Source: Streptomyces sp. NBC_01314 | GTDB lineage: Bacteria; Actinomycetota; Actinomycetes; Streptomycetales; Streptomycetaceae | Direction of reading: 5' to 3' | NCBI RefSeq assembly: GCF_041435215.1 | Contig: NZ_CP108394.1 | Location: 3,720,001 to 3,784,000, forward strand | Length of the DNA stretch: 64,000 bases | Position numbers and translations under genes: made by a program | Part shown: positions 55,757-64,000 of the stretch, in pieces | Layout of the letters: each line of letters starts with the position of its first letter | Numbering within the stretch: the stretch's first letter is position 1 | The notes under the pieces: generated by a model | What the model was told of the DNA's origin: nothing | What the model saw: the letters and a program-made list of their open reading frames with translations, nothing else | The model's database searches: none

Positions 55757-57186
55757 TGCGCCGTTCGAAAATCGTCTGTACTCTCGGCCCCGCGGTCGAC
55801 TCCCACGAACAACTGCTCGCCCTCATCGAGGCCGGCATGAACGTGGCCCGTTTCAACTTCAGCCACGGCAGCCACGCCGAGCACCAGGGTCGCTACGACC
55901 GGGTCCGGGCCGCCTCCGCCGAGACCGGCGTGGCCATCGGTGTCCTCGCCGACCTGCAGGGCCCGAAGATCCGCCTGGAGACCTTCGCCGAGGGTCCGGT
56001 GGAGCTGGTGCGCGGTGACGAGTTCACCATCACCGCCGAGGACGTGCCGGGCGACAAGCAGATCTGCGGTACGACGTACAAGGGTCTGCCCGGTGACGTC
56101 TCCCCCGGCGACCAGATCCTCATCAACGACGGCAACGTCGAGCTGAAGGTCATCGAGGTCGACGGCCCGCGGGTGCGGACCGAGGTCATCGAGGGCGGTG
56201 TCATCTCGGACCACAAGGGCATCAACCTGCCCGGCGCGGCCGTCAACGTGCCTGCGCTGTCCGAGAAGGACGTCGAGGACCTGCGGTTCGCGCTGCGGAT
56301 GGGCTGCGACCTGGTGGCGCTGTCCTTCGTGCGGGACGCCGAGGACGTGCGGGACGTCCACAAGGTGATGGACGAGGTGGGCCGCCGGGTCCCCGTCATC
56401 GCCAAGGTGGAGAAGCCGCAGGCCGTCGAGAACATGGAGGACGTCGTGATGGCGTTCGACGGCGTGATGGTCGCCCGTGGCGACCTGGCCGTCGAGTACC
56501 CGCTCGAGAAGGTCCCCATGGTGCAGAAGCGGCTCATCGAGCTGTGCCGCCGCAACGCCAAGCCGGTGATCGTGGCGACCCAGATGATGGAGTCGATGAT
56601 CACCAACTCCCGCCCCACGCGCGCCGAGGCGTCCGACGTCGCCAACGCGATCCTGGACGGCGCGGACGCCGTCATGCTGTCGGCGGAGTCCAGCGTGGGC
56701 GCGTACCCGCTGGAGACGGTCCGTACGATGTCGAAGATCGTCACGGCCGCCGAGGAGGAGCTGCTCTCCAAGGGTCTGCAGCCGCTGGTGCCGGGCAAGA
56801 AGCCGCGTACGCAGGGCGGTTCGATCGCCCGTGCCGCCTGCGAGATCGCCGACTTCCTCGGCGGCCGGGCCCTGGTGGCCTTCACGCAGTCCGGTGACAC
56901 CGCACGCCGGCTGTCCCGCTATCGCGCGTCGCAGCCGATCGTCGCGTTCACCACCGACGAGTCCACCCGTAACCAGCTGGCGCTCAGCTGGGGTGTCGAG
57001 TCGCACGTCGTGCCGTTCGTGAACAGCACCGACGAGATGGTCGATCTGGTCGACCAGGAGATGGTGAAGCTCAACCGCTTCAACGAGGGCGAGATCGCCG
57101 TCATCACCGCCGGTTCGCCCCCCGGAGTCCCGGGCACCACGAACATGGTCCGGGTGCACCACCTGGGCGGCGGCTCCCGCGACTGA
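55756..57186 (+). CDS. pyk: Pyruvate kinase
   Basis: This 476-residue enzyme catalyses phosphoenolpyruvate + ADP to pyruvate + ATP. Motifs: MRRSKIVCTLGPAVDS, MNVARFNFSHG, the signature VIAKVEKPQAVEN with catalytic Lys, MVARGDLAVEYP and ATQMMESMI. The A/B barrel and C-terminal allosteric domain are complete. Transcription may be leaderless (-10 box six bases before ATG). A strong terminator follows. Confidence 0.95.
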   Translation: MRRSKIVCTLGPAVDSHEQLLALIEAGMNVARFNFSHGSHAEHQGRYDRVRAASAETGVAIGVLADLQGPKIRLETFAEGPVELVRGDEFTITAEDVPGDKQICGTTYKGLPGDVSPGDQILINDGNVELKVIEVDGPRVRTEVIEGGVISDHKGINLPGAAVNVPALSEKDVEDLRFALRMGCDLVALSFVRDAEDVRDVHKVMDEVGRRVPVIAKVEKPQAVENMEDVVMAFDGVMVARGDLAVEYPLEKVPMVQKRLIELCRRNAKPVIVATQMMESMITNSRPTRAEASDVANAILDGADAVMLSAESSVGAYPLETVRTMSKIVTAAEEELLSKGLQPLVPGKKPRTQGGSIARAACEIADFLGGRALVAFTQSGDTARRLSRYRASQPIVAFTTDESTRNQLALSWGVESHVVPFVNSTDEMVDLVDQEMVKLNRFNEGEIAVITAGSPPGVPGTTNMVRVHHLGGGSRD

Positions 57187-57216
57187 CGCGGCCGCCCCCG
57201 AAGGAGCACGACAGCG

Positions 57217-57252
57217 CTGAGGGCGCCCCCTGGAATCAGGGGGCGCCCTCAG
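57217..57252. terminator. Perfect 16-bp hairpin after pyk
   Basis: CTGAGGGCGCCCCCTG (57217-57232), loop GAAT and the exact complement (57237-57252) lie between convergent genes. Confidence 0.92.
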
Positions 57253-57309
57253 TGTGTCGCGGCTCCCGGACGGGTCTGTACGGCGCTCAGCCGGGCAGGG
57301 GGACGGTGC

Positions 57310-58665
57310 TCACTTGGTGGTGTACTGGTGCAGCCCCGGCACGGTGAGCGTCCCGCCGAACTGGCCCGCCTGGACGACCTTCACCTTGGTGAAGTAGATC
57401 AGCGGGATGTTCAACGGCGGCGGGTGCTTCGGGTCGAAGGTCACCGGGATCAGACCGAGCAGGTTGCCGGAGATGCTCTCCGTGTACATGATCGTCTGGC
57501 CGTCGCGGATCGTGGACGTCGTGCCCTTGCCGGCCTGCACGTGGTGGGTCACGCCGGCCTGCTTGTCCTCGACCGTCTGGTGAAGGTCGCCGATGTCGGT
57601 GCCGTCGGAGATGACGTACTTCAGCACCTCCTTGACCGTGCCGTCGGCGGTCTTCACCTTGACGACGCCCTTGTAGTCGGCGCCCTTCAGCAGCAGCGAG
57701 CTGGCGTTCAGGTACCAGGGGTCGGAGGGCAGCGCCGGGATGCCCTTCTCGACACCGCTCTCGTCGTCCGTGGCGACGAAGCAGCTGTCCAGGTCCGTGC
57801 TCTCGCTCGGGGACGGGGTCGGCGTCGGCGTCGGCGTCGCGGTGGCGTCGTCGGCGTCGGCGGCGGTGTCCTTCGCCGCGTCGTCGGTGTCCTCGGCCGT
57901 GTCGGTGACGTCCTTCGCGGCGTCCTCGACCTTGTCCGTGACGTCGACGGTTCCCTTCGCGTCCTTGCCGGAGTCCGTGTCCTCGTCCGAGCCGGAGGCG
58001 TCCTCCGCAGCCGAGGGCGACGGGGACGGGCTGGTGGAGTCGGAGGGCGTGGTGCTCTCCTTCTCCTCCTCGTCCGGCGTGAACAGGTCCTCGATCGCGC
58101 TGCCGATGTTCTCCAGGACGTTGCCGCTCTCGCTCTCCGAGGCGGTGTCCGACGGCGTGTCCGTGGTGTCGGTGTCGGTCGCCGTGGAGTCGTCCGCCGT
58201 GTCCTTGTCGTCGGAACCTGAATCCGACGAGGAGGAGTCGTCCGAGGACGTGTCGTCGGAGGCGGAGTCGTCCGAGGAGTTGCCCGAGGAGTCGTCGTCG
58301 GAGGGCGTGTCCTCGTCCTTCGCCTCGTCGTCCGAGGAGTCGGCGCTCTCCGTGGCGGACGCGGACGGTGTCGGGGTCGGCGAGGCGGAGGTGTCCGTGC
58401 CTTCCTCGGTGGCCTCCAGGGCCTCCACACAGTCCTTGTACTCGTCGGCCGTCAGGCTCTGCGACGCGGGGTCCTCGGCGAGGGCCAGCGTGGGTGTGAA
58501 GCCCATGCCCATGAGGACCGCCGTAGGCATGGCCGCCAGGGCTATCGCCTTGCCCGCCGGCATGTTCAGCCGGGTGAGAAGGGGCTTCCTGGGTGCCGCG
58601 TGCCGCGGTCCGGATCTCGCACGGGACTCTCCCACCCAAGTCCCGTGGGTCACCTCGTCAGGCAC
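57310..58665 (-). CDS. Secreted or surface protein with long acidic Ser/Asp-rich region
   Basis: The 451-residue product has a basic N-terminus (about 1-33), a signal/anchor helix (about 34-62, AIALAAMPTAVLMGMGF), a highly acidic low-complexity Asp/Ser/Thr/Glu/Pro region (about 80-300) and a folded beta-rich C-terminal domain (about 300-451; DPWYLNASSLLLKGADYKG, HHVQAGKGTTSTI, PPPLNIPLIYFTKVKVV). No family is recognised. GTG 58665 follows GGGAGG and overlaps the DUF6114 stop by eight bases. Extracytoplasmic location is inferred. With DUF6114 and DUF6230 it appears to make one system of unknown role. Confidence 0.75.
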   Translation of the reverse strand: MPDEVTHGTWVGESRARSGPRHAAPRKPLLTRLNMPAGKAIALAAMPTAVLMGMGFTPTLALAEDPASQSLTADEYKDCVEALEATEEGTDTSASPTPTPSASATESADSSDDEAKDEDTPSDDDSSGNSSDDSASDDTSSDDSSSSDSGSDDKDTADDSTATDTDTTDTPSDTASESESGNVLENIGSAIEDLFTPDEEEKESTTPSDSTSPSPSPSAAEDASGSDEDTDSGKDAKGTVDVTDKVEDAAKDVTDTAEDTDDAAKDTAADADDATATPTPTPTPSPSESTDLDSCFVATDDESGVEKGIPALPSDPWYLNASSLLLKGADYKGVVKVKTADGTVKEVLKYVISDGTDIGDLHQTVEDKQAGVTHHVQAGKGTTSTIRDGQTIMYTESISGNLLGLIPVTFDPKHPPPLNIPLIYFTKVKVVQAGQFGGTLTVPGLHQYTTK

Positions 58666-59308
58666 TGTGCCTCCCGTTCATCCCGTTCGTGGCGGTGGTT
58701 CCTGACAGGTCGTCGCCCTCGTCGTTCGCCGCCCCGTTCGCCGAACCCGCACCCGCGGGCTCCGGGGCGTCGCCCTTGTGCAGGAGGACCGCGCCTTGCT
58801 GTGCCGTGTTCTGAGAAGTCGTTTCGTCGGCAGCCGTGCCCTGGGCCGCGGTGTCCTGGGAAGCCCGGGACCGTGCCGGCGTCCGGTAGGTGGACGGCAC
58901 CTTCGCCTCGTCGTGGGCGGGCGCCCAGGCGATGGCCAGCGCACCACCGATCAGCGCGAGCAGGAAGCCGAAGCCGAAGCCGCCGATGTTGGAGACGGGG
59001 ATGGACACGAGCGCCAGCAGGATCGCCGCCGTACCGGCGAAGGTGCGTACATGCCGCTGGAACCACAGGCTGACCCCGAGCACCACCAGCAGCACGCCGA
59101 TGATGAGGGAGCCCGAGCCGCCCGTCGTCGACATGGCGAGCGTGAGGTGGCCGAGCTGCAGATTCGCGTACGGGAAGTACATGATCGGGAAGCCGCTGAG
59201 CAGTACCAACAGGCCCGCCCAGAAGGGACGGCTGCCCCTCCAGTCGCCGAAGCGCCGCCGGAGGACGCGGAGATAGTCTTCGTTCTGCCCCGTTGGCTCG
59301 GCGCTCAT
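58658..59308 (-). CDS. DUF6114 membrane protein
   Basis: The 216-residue product has four predicted helices within residues ~25-135 (FWAGLLVLLSGFPIMYFPYA, SLIIGVLLVVLGVSLWF, TAAILLALVSIPVSNIGGFG, LLALIGGALAIAWAP) followed by a Thr/Ala/Gln-rich cytoplasmic-type tail. This fits the actinobacterial DUF6114 family, whose function is unknown. ATG 59308 starts the homologous part. It sits between a DUF6230 gene and the acidic surface protein on the same strand. Confidence 0.82.
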   Translation of the reverse strand: MSAEPTGQNEDYLRVLRRRFGDWRGSRPFWAGLLVLLSGFPIMYFPYANLQLGHLTLAMSTTGGSGSLIIGVLLVVLGVSLWFQRHVRTFAGTAAILLALVSIPVSNIGGFGFGFLLALIGGALAIAWAPAHDEAKVPSTYRTPARSRASQDTAAQGTAADETTSQNTAQQGAVLLHKGDAPEPAGAGSANGAANDEGDDLSGTTATNGMNGRHSA

Positions 59309-59347
59309 GGACAACAGCTCCCTGGAACGGTGTTGCTGTGACAAGTT

Positions 59348-59400
59348 CACGTACGACACGTACGAAGCGCACGCACGGAATTCACGTACGGAGTGCGCGT
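59348..59400. promoter_or_regulatory. Three CACGTACG repeats before DUF6114
   Basis: CACGTACG occurs at 59348-59355, 59357-59364 and 59393-59400, each containing the palindrome CGTACG, within 95 bp upstream of the DUF6114 start. Possibly binding sites. Confidence 0.35.
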
Positions 59401-59432
59401 GCGCGGCGGTCGCGCGCACGGCGAGAAGGGAC

Positions 59433-59468
59433 GGGCGGGCGAAGAAGCACAGGCCCCTTCACCCGCCC
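59433..59468 (-). terminator. Hairpin between DUF6230 and DUF6114 genes
   Basis: GGGCGGGCGAAG (59433-59444) pairs with CTTCACCCGCCC (59457-59468) with one mismatch, just past the DUF6230 stop. It may partly terminate, giving DUF6230 higher expression than its downstream partners. Confidence 0.6.
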
Positions 59469-59477
59469 AAGGAGTGC

Positions 59478-60113
59478 TTAGTAGCACTCCACGGTGCCCT
59501 TGTGGAGCGACATCTTCAGGTTGCTCAGCTTGAAGGTTCCGGCAGTGGTGGCCCACGCCGTCTGCTTCACGTCGGTCAGCGTGGCCGAGTCGGCCTGCTG
59601 GGCGAACCCGTAGGGGTTGGCCTGCTCCGAGCCGCCCTTCATGCCCGGACCCTTGTTGGCGTCCTTGGCCGCCACACCGATGTCGATGCCACGGAAGGTG
59701 GCATCGGCCGAGAGTTCCTCGACGTCGATGTAGAGGTTCTCGGCCTCGACCTTCTTGTCACCGGTACCGGCGGTCAGCTTGAGGCTGACGCTACCGAGGA
59801 ACGGGACGCCAGGTGTGACGACCGACTGGCACATGTTGGTGAGCGTCGCGGACTTGAACGCCGAAACGGCGACGGGGTGAACCGTCTTCTCACCCTTGAG
59901 GGTGTAGCCCTCGTCGAGCGCTCCGTACTGCGAGAAGCCCACACCGTCGAGCTTGTCGACCGATACCTTGAACGACTGACCCGACACGCTGAACGAAGCC
60001 GCGAGAGCACCCTGAGCAAGGGCGACACCTATCGCGGCTGTAGCGGCGACGCTGGGCACCATGACCACAGCGAAGCGCTTCCATCTTGTCCCGCCACGCA
60101 CCTGGGACTCCAT
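59478..60113 (-). CDS. DUF6230 family protein
   Basis: The 211-residue product has an N-terminal basic stretch and one hydrophobic segment (about 17-40, FAVVMVPSVAATAAIGVALA) that may be a signal peptide or anchor, then a compact beta-rich domain (SFSVSGQSFKVSVDKLDG, LKLTAGTGDKK, GTFKLSNLKMSLHKGTVECY). It matches the Streptomyces DUF6230 family, function unknown. ATG 60113 has GGAGG five bases upstream. It heads the leftward DUF6230-DUF6114-acidic protein set. Confidence 0.82.
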   Translation of the reverse strand: MESQVRGGTRWKRFAVVMVPSVAATAAIGVALAQGALAASFSVSGQSFKVSVDKLDGVGFSQYGALDEGYTLKGEKTVHPVAVSAFKSATLTNMCQSVVTPGVPFLGSVSLKLTAGTGDKKVEAENLYIDVEELSADATFRGIDIGVAAKDANKGPGMKGGSEQANPYGFAQQADSATLTDVKQTAWATTAGTFKLSNLKMSLHKGTVECY

Positions 60114-60805
60114 ATTTCCTCCTTCTCGGACGTACATCTCCTGGCACCGGCTCGCCCCTGGGCGGCGGCTCGGCCGGGCAGGGATGGGAGAAGCGCTACG
60201 TCCTCGGGAAGGAGAGCGCCCGTACTCGGTGGCCCAAAAGCGCCCGAATCACCGGCGATCACCCCCGAGCGACAACCACTGGTCGCGCCTGACACGCATC
60301 ACGCACAACCTGCTGGACAGGCTCCGCCGTTGAGCGGAGACCCCCCTGCCCAAGAGACAGGCGCCACTGTCGCCCGCTCTACTCGGTGGGGACCCCATAG
60401 AACCCGTGGACCCGACTGGTTGGCGGGGTACGGACAGGACCGAGCGTCGCCGATCGTGGTGCATTCTCGCCGCCCCCGCAAGGGGGGTCGTTACTGGCTA
60501 GTAACGGACGGATAACCGAACAACGACCCATCGGCATCGGCCAGCGACTTTGAGTGGCGCCGAGTGAGGCGACACATCGGCCGACAGATGGACAGAGACC
60601 GACAGATCGACGACTTTCTCTTACTGCCAGTAACAGCGGCCGCGTTTACCAAGATTTGGTAAAGCGCGGCCGCGGTGTCGCTGTGTCGCCAAATCTCTCA
60701 CTCGCGCAACACGTGTCCCAGGACTCCGGGACCGAGCGGTTCAGGGCCCCGGACCCCCCGCCCGCCACAGCCGACACTCAGCCGAGGCAATGGTTCACCT
60801 GTGGC
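60114..60805. other. Long regulatory gap upstream of DUF6230
   Basis: These 692 bp have no convincing gene. They hold three palindromes: GTTACTGGCTAGTAAC (60490-60505), TTACTGCCAGTAA (60621-60633) and a large GC-rich hairpin with core TTTACCAA/TTGGTAAA (60636-60673). The rest shows nothing certain; the DUF6230 promoter should lie near its left end. Confidence 0.55.
60490..60673. promoter_or_regulatory. Cluster of three palindromes with TTACT and TTTACC half-sites
   Basis: Two sites share TTACTG..AGTAA half-sites 131 bp apart. The third (GCGGCCGCGTTTACCAA at 60636-60652 with its complement at 60656-60673, one bulged G) directly abuts the second. They could be operators for the DUF6230 operon, or the third could terminate the leftward thioredoxin gene. 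Confidence 0.5.
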
Positions 60806-61783
60806 TCAGAACAGCGCCCGCGCCAGCGTCCGCCGCGCCGCGGCCACCCGCGGATCGTCGCCGCCGACCACCTCGAAGAGCTCCAGCAGCCGCAGCCGTA
60901 CGGCGTCCCGGTCGTCCCCCGCCGTGAGCCGCACCGTGTCGATGAGTCGACCGAACGCGTCCTCCACATGTCCGCCGACGAGGTCGAGGTCCGCCGCCGC
61001 GATCTGGGCCTGCGCGTCGCCGGGGTTCTCGGCGGCCGCCTTGCGCACGTCCTGCGGGTCGGCCCCCTGCACACGATGCAGCAACTCGGCCTGCGCGAGA
61101 CCCAGTCCGGCCTCGGTGTTGCCCGGGTCGTCACTCAGCACGTTCTTGTACGCCTGCACCGCACCGCCGAAGTCGCCCGCGTCCAGGGCCTGTACGGCCG
61201 CTTCGAGCAGGTGGTCATAGGGGCCCGCCGGGATCTGCGGGGCCGCCTCGACGGGGGCCTCGACCTCGGCCTCCTGGTCCACCACGAGGCCGGTGAGCCC
61301 GAAGCGCTGCTCGGCGACCTCCACGAGCTGGTCGAGGGTCGAGCGGATCTGCTGCTCGGGGGCGGCCCCCTGGAAGAGGGGCAGCGCCTGCCCGGCGACA
61401 ACGGCGAAAACAGCCGGAATGCCCTGGATCCCGAACTGCTGCATCAACATCTGGTTGGCGTCGACATCGATCTTGGCGAGGACGAACTTGCCGTTGTACT
61501 CGACGGCGAGCCGCTCCAGCACCGGGCTGAGTTGCTTGCAGGGCTGGCACCACTCGGCCCAGAAGTCGAGGACGACGGGTACTTCGGTGGACCGCTGCAG
61601 GACCTCGCTCTCGAACCCGGCCTCATCGACGTCGATGACCAGGTCGGCCGGGGAGACCGCCCCTCCCCCGCCCTGCAGGGCCGATTCGGCGCGCGCCTGC
61701 TCCGCCTTCACCTTGGCCTCTTGGGCCGCCTTCACCGCGGCGAGGTCGACGACTCCGCTCATGGACATGTTCCGTGGCTGCAT
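60806..61783 (-). CDS. Thioredoxin-TPR fusion (CnoX/YbbN-like chaperedoxin)
   Basis: The 325-residue protein has a thioredoxin domain (about 50-160, active site FWAEWCQPCKQL, cis-Pro IQGIPAVF) followed by TPR-like helices (about 205-325, LLEAAVQALDAGDFGGAVQA). It resembles CnoX/YbbN proteins, which protect proteins from over-oxidation and hand them to chaperones. GGGGGAGG stands eight bases before ATG 61783. It is divergent from a tetR gene with a 17-bp palindrome between them. Confidence 0.88.
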   Translation of the reverse strand: MQPRNMSMSGVVDLAAVKAAQEAKVKAEQARAESALQGGGGAVSPADLVIDVDEAGFESEVLQRSTEVPVVLDFWAEWCQPCKQLSPVLERLAVEYNGKFVLAKIDVDANQMLMQQFGIQGIPAVFAVVAGQALPLFQGAAPEQQIRSTLDQLVEVAEQRFGLTGLVVDQEAEVEAPVEAAPQIPAGPYDHLLEAAVQALDAGDFGGAVQAYKNVLSDDPGNTEAGLGLAQAELLHRVQGADPQDVRKAAAENPGDAQAQIAAADLDLVGGHVEDAFGRLIDTVRLTAGDDRDAVRLRLLELFEVVGGDDPRVAAARRTLARALF

Positions 61784-61854
61784 GAGTACATCCTCCCCCT
61801 TCCGGGCACGCGCGTGAAAAGCGTTCCGAGAGCCGGATATCCGCCCCATGCTTT

Positions 61855-61871
61855 CGCTACGACTCGTAGCG
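61855..61871. promoter_or_regulatory. 17-bp perfect palindrome, probable TetR operator
   Basis: CGCTACGACTCGTAGCG lies in the gap between the divergent thioredoxin and tetR genes, the standard position for a TetR autoregulatory site. Confidence 0.55.
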
Positions 61872-61974
61872 TAACTGGCCCGGACGGCTCTCTGTACCCC
61901 TCACTACCCACTCCCCAGTGATCTGTCTCACGCTGCCACCAAGGATTTCGGGAACGGCCGGATATGGTCGGCGG

Positions 61975-62610
61975 ATGCAGAGCCGCATCCCCGTCTCCCG
62001 CGCCACGGGCGGCCGCCCGCGCAGCGCCGCCGCGGACGCCGCGATCCTGGCGGCGACCCGGGAGGCGCTGGTCGACCTGGGCTGGTCGAAGCTGACACTG
62101 GGCGACGTGGCCACGCGGGCCGGCGTCGCGAAAACGACCCTCTACCGCCGCTGGGCCGGCAAGAACGAACTCGTCGTGGACGCGGTCGCGGAACTCTTCG
62201 ACGAACTCCGCCTGCCCGACCGGGGCAGCCTGGCGGCCGACATCGAAGGCGTGGTGCTCCAGTTCGCGGCGATCCTCGCCCGCCCGGAGGCCAGGAACGG
62301 TCTCATGGCGGTGATAGCCGAGTCGACCCGCGACGACGCCCTGCGCGAACGCATCCGCGCGTCCATCGTCGACCGCCAGAAACGCCTGGTCCTGGAGGGC
62401 CGCGCCCGCGCCCTGACCCGCGGTGAACTCCCCCCGGAGCCCGACCCCGCCGCCGCCTCCCGCACCGTCGACCTCATCTTCGACGTCGTGGCCGGCGCGG
62501 TGGTCCACCGCACCCTGGTCAGCGCGGGCTCCGTGGACGAGCAGTGGGCCCGGGACTTCACGACTCTGCTGCTGCAAGGCCTACGGGGGCCGGCGCAGCC
62601 GCCCCTTTGA
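61975..62610 (+). CDS. TetR-family transcriptional regulator
   Basis: This 211-residue regulator has an N-terminal HTH (LTLGDVATRAGVAKTTLYRR followed by W, about 40-62) and a C-terminal ligand/dimerisation domain typical of TetR_C (AAASRTVDLIFDVVAGAVVH). ATG 61975 is the first sensible start; an upstream GTG at 61918 is in frame. It probably binds the 61855-61871 palindrome. The stop lies inside the second copy of a dispersed repeat. Ligand unknown. Confidence 0.88.
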   Translation: MQSRIPVSRATGGRPRSAAADAAILAATREALVDLGWSKLTLGDVATRAGVAKTTLYRRWAGKNELVVDAVAELFDELRLPDRGSLAADIEGVVLQFAAILARPEARNGLMAVIAESTRDDALRERIRASIVDRQKRLVLEGRARALTRGELPPEPDPAAASRTVDLIFDVVAGAVVHRTLVSAGSVDEQWARDFTTLLLQGLRGPAQPPL

Positions 62611-62732
62611 GGGGCGCGGGGAACTGCGCGAACGGGGTCCGGGGCGGAGCCCCGAATCTTTGACGGGGGGGGTGGAAGGGGCACAGCCCCTGGACCCCTG
62701 GATGAGGGAGGGACGGGTAGGGGCGGCGGCGA
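62599..62732. repeat. Dispersed palindromic repeat, copy 2 (partial)
   Basis: It shares with copy 1 (36054-36172) the GGGGCGCGGGGAACTGCGCG segment, the TCCGGGGCGGAGCCCCGA hairpin, AAGGGGC.CAGCCCCTGG and GAGGGACGGGTAGGGGCGGC. The left half of the large palindrome is missing. It lies between convergent tetR and mutase genes and provides the last codons of tetR. Confidence 0.85.
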
Positions 62733-62788
62733 AAATCCCTGCGCCGTCCTGGCGGTGACATCGGCACCCAGAAACCCGCCGGCCCTCG

Positions 62789-64000
62789 TCAGAACCCCGG
62801 CGGCTCCGTGTACACCCCCCACTCCTCCCGCAGCACCCCGCAGATCTCCCCCAACGTCGCCTCGGCCCGCACCGCGTCGAGCATCGGCCCGATCATGTTG
62901 GACCCGTCGCGCGCGGCAGCGAGCATGGCACCGAGGGCGGCGCTCACGGAGGCGTCGTCCCGGCCCGCCTTCCTCCCTCCCAGCGCCCGGACCTGCTCCC
63001 TCTCCACCTCATGGCTGACCCGCAGAATCTCCAGGTCCCCGGTCACGGACCCATGGTGGACGTTGACACCGACGACCCGCTTCTCGCCCTTCTCCAGGGC
63101 CTGCTGGTACCGGAACGCCGACTCCGCGATCTCCCCGGTGAACCACCCGTCCTCGATCCCCCGCAGAATGCCGGACGTCATCGGCCCGATGGGATGCAGC
63201 CCGTCCGGATGCGCCCGCAGCCCCCGTTCCCTGATCCGGTCGAAGATCCTCTCCGCGTCGGCCTCGATCCGGTCCGTCAGCTGCTCGACGTACCACGAAC
63301 CGCCCAGCGGATCGGCCACGTTGGCGACCCCGGTCTCCTCCATCAGCACCTGCTGGGTCCTGAGCGCGATCTCCGCCGCCTGCTCGCTCGGGAGAGCCAG
63401 TGTCTCGTCGAGGGCGTTGGTGTGCAGGGAGTTGGTGCCGCCGAGGACCGCCGACAGCGCCTCCACCGCCGTACGCACCACGTTGTTGTACGGCTGCTGC
63501 GCGGTCAGCGAGACCCCGGCGGTCTGCGTGTGGAACCGCAGCCACTGCGCCTTGTCGGTCCGCGCCCCGTACACGTCGCGCATCCACCGCGCCCAGATCC
63601 TCCTGGCCGCACGGAACTTGGCGATCTCCTCGAAGAAGTCGAGATGCGCGTCGAAGAAGAAGGACAGCCCCGGCGCGAACACCTCCACGTCCAGGCCGCG
63701 GCTGAGCCCCAGCTCCACGTACCCGAACCCGTCCGCGAGCGTGTACGCCAGCTCCTGCGCGGCCGTGGCCCCGGCCTCGCGGATGTGGTAGCCGGAGACG
63801 GACAGCGGCTTGTAGGCGGGGATCTCGGCCGCGCAGTGCTCCATGAGGTCACCGATGAGGCGGAGATGCGGCTCGGGCTGGAAGAGCCACTCCTTCTGCG
63901 CGATGTACTCCTTGAAGATGTCGGTCTGGAGCGTGCCGTTGAGCACGCCCGGGGCGACGCCCTGCCGCTCGGCGGCGACGAGATACATGCAGAAGACCGG
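62789..64000 (-). CDS. Acyl-CoA mutase large subunit, C-terminal part (cut by window edge)
   Basis: At least 403 C-terminal residues of a methylmalonyl/isobutyryl-CoA mutase barrel are visible, including [40 protein letters not shown] and [19 protein letters not shown]. The protein ends at VYTEPPGF without a B12-binding domain, as in two-subunit isobutyryl-CoA mutase (IcmA), where a small subunit carries cobalamin. The N-terminal ~150 residues lie beyond base 64000. It would interconvert isobutyryl- and n-butyryl-CoA or a related pair; exact substrate not provable here. Confidence 0.9.
   Translation of the reverse strand, partial: PVFCMYLVAAERQGVAPGVLNGTLQTDIFKEYIAQKEWLFQPEPHLRLIGDLMEHCAAEIPAYKPLSVSGYHIREAGATAAQELAYTLADGFGYVELGLSRGLDVEVFAPGLSFFFDAHLDFFEEIAKFRAARRIWARWMRDVYGARTDKAQWLRFHTQTAGVSLTAQQPYNNVVRTAVEALSAVLGGTNSLHTNALDETLALPSEQAAEIALRTQQVLMEETGVANVADPLGGSWYVEQLTDRIEADAERIFDRIRERGLRAHPDGLHPIGPMTSGILRGIEDGWFTGEIAESAFRYQQALEKGEKRVVGVNVHHGSVTGDLEILRVSHEVEREQVRALGGRKAGRDDASVSAALGAMLAAARDGSNMIGPMLDAVRAEATLGEICGVLREEWGVYTEPPGF

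Overview
The window is high-GC actinobacterial chromosome, almost certainly Streptomyces. The signs are strong G/C bias at third codon positions, GTG starts, 4-base ATGA/GTGA overlaps, the GlgE alpha-glucan pathway, DUF6230/DUF6114 genes and a CYP157-like P450. From memory, the order of the core genes (mutase, thioredoxin, DUF genes, pyk, ackA, pta, pfkA, sugar ABC, DctA two-component system, HelD-like helicase, glgB, mak, treS, glgE, glgP, metalloproteases) resembles the SCO5415-SCO5447 part of the S. coelicolor chromosome; an alignment was not possible here.

Layout. 1-6317: four ABC exporter half-transporters forming two heterodimers, each predicted to keep only one consensus ATPase site. 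6366-6470: a coding scrap. 6747-10794: two paralogous secreted thermolysin-like (M4) proteases sharing an upstream box. 10890-11432: a DUF1990 gene whose 3' end recurs in diverged form at 18746-18787. The 7.3 kb in between looks like an old integrated element: a broken integrase, a 163-bp inverted-repeat element, two tandem secreted seven-bladed YVTN propellers, an intact IS256-family insertion with 8-bp target duplication, and remnants of parA, acr3, an HTH gene, a Mom-like gene and a toxin, plus two small XRE antitoxin-like genes. 18878-22356: a DUF234 ATPase, two tiny genes and an XRE-TPR regulator.

22653-35938: glycogen/trehalose metabolism. glgP is transcribed leftward. A subtilase gene separates it from the rightward set glgE-treS-mak-glgB. 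TreS and maltokinase feed maltose-1-phosphate to GlgE, GlgB branches the product, and GlgP degrades it. GlgB carries a histone-tail-like Lys/Ala extension of about 370 residues.

36186-45608: a P450 lacking a normal ExxR motif, a HelD/HelR-like helicase, a merR-trxA operon, and a DctA-type transporter divergent from its probable CitA/CitB-like two-component system. The dctA/kinase gap holds an array of about 15 short palindromes. 45619-49450: a frameshifted membrane-protein gene and a sugar ABC importer without its own ATPase, preceded by a DasR/GntR-like operator. 49519-57186: a PPOX-fold protein, an HTH regulator, pfkA, pta-ackA and pyk (glycolysis and acetate overflow). 57310-60113: a secreted acidic protein, DUF6114 and DUF6230. 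60806-64000: a CnoX-like thioredoxin, a TetR regulator and the C-terminal part of an isobutyryl-CoA mutase-type large subunit.

No tRNA, rRNA or CRISPR array was recognised.
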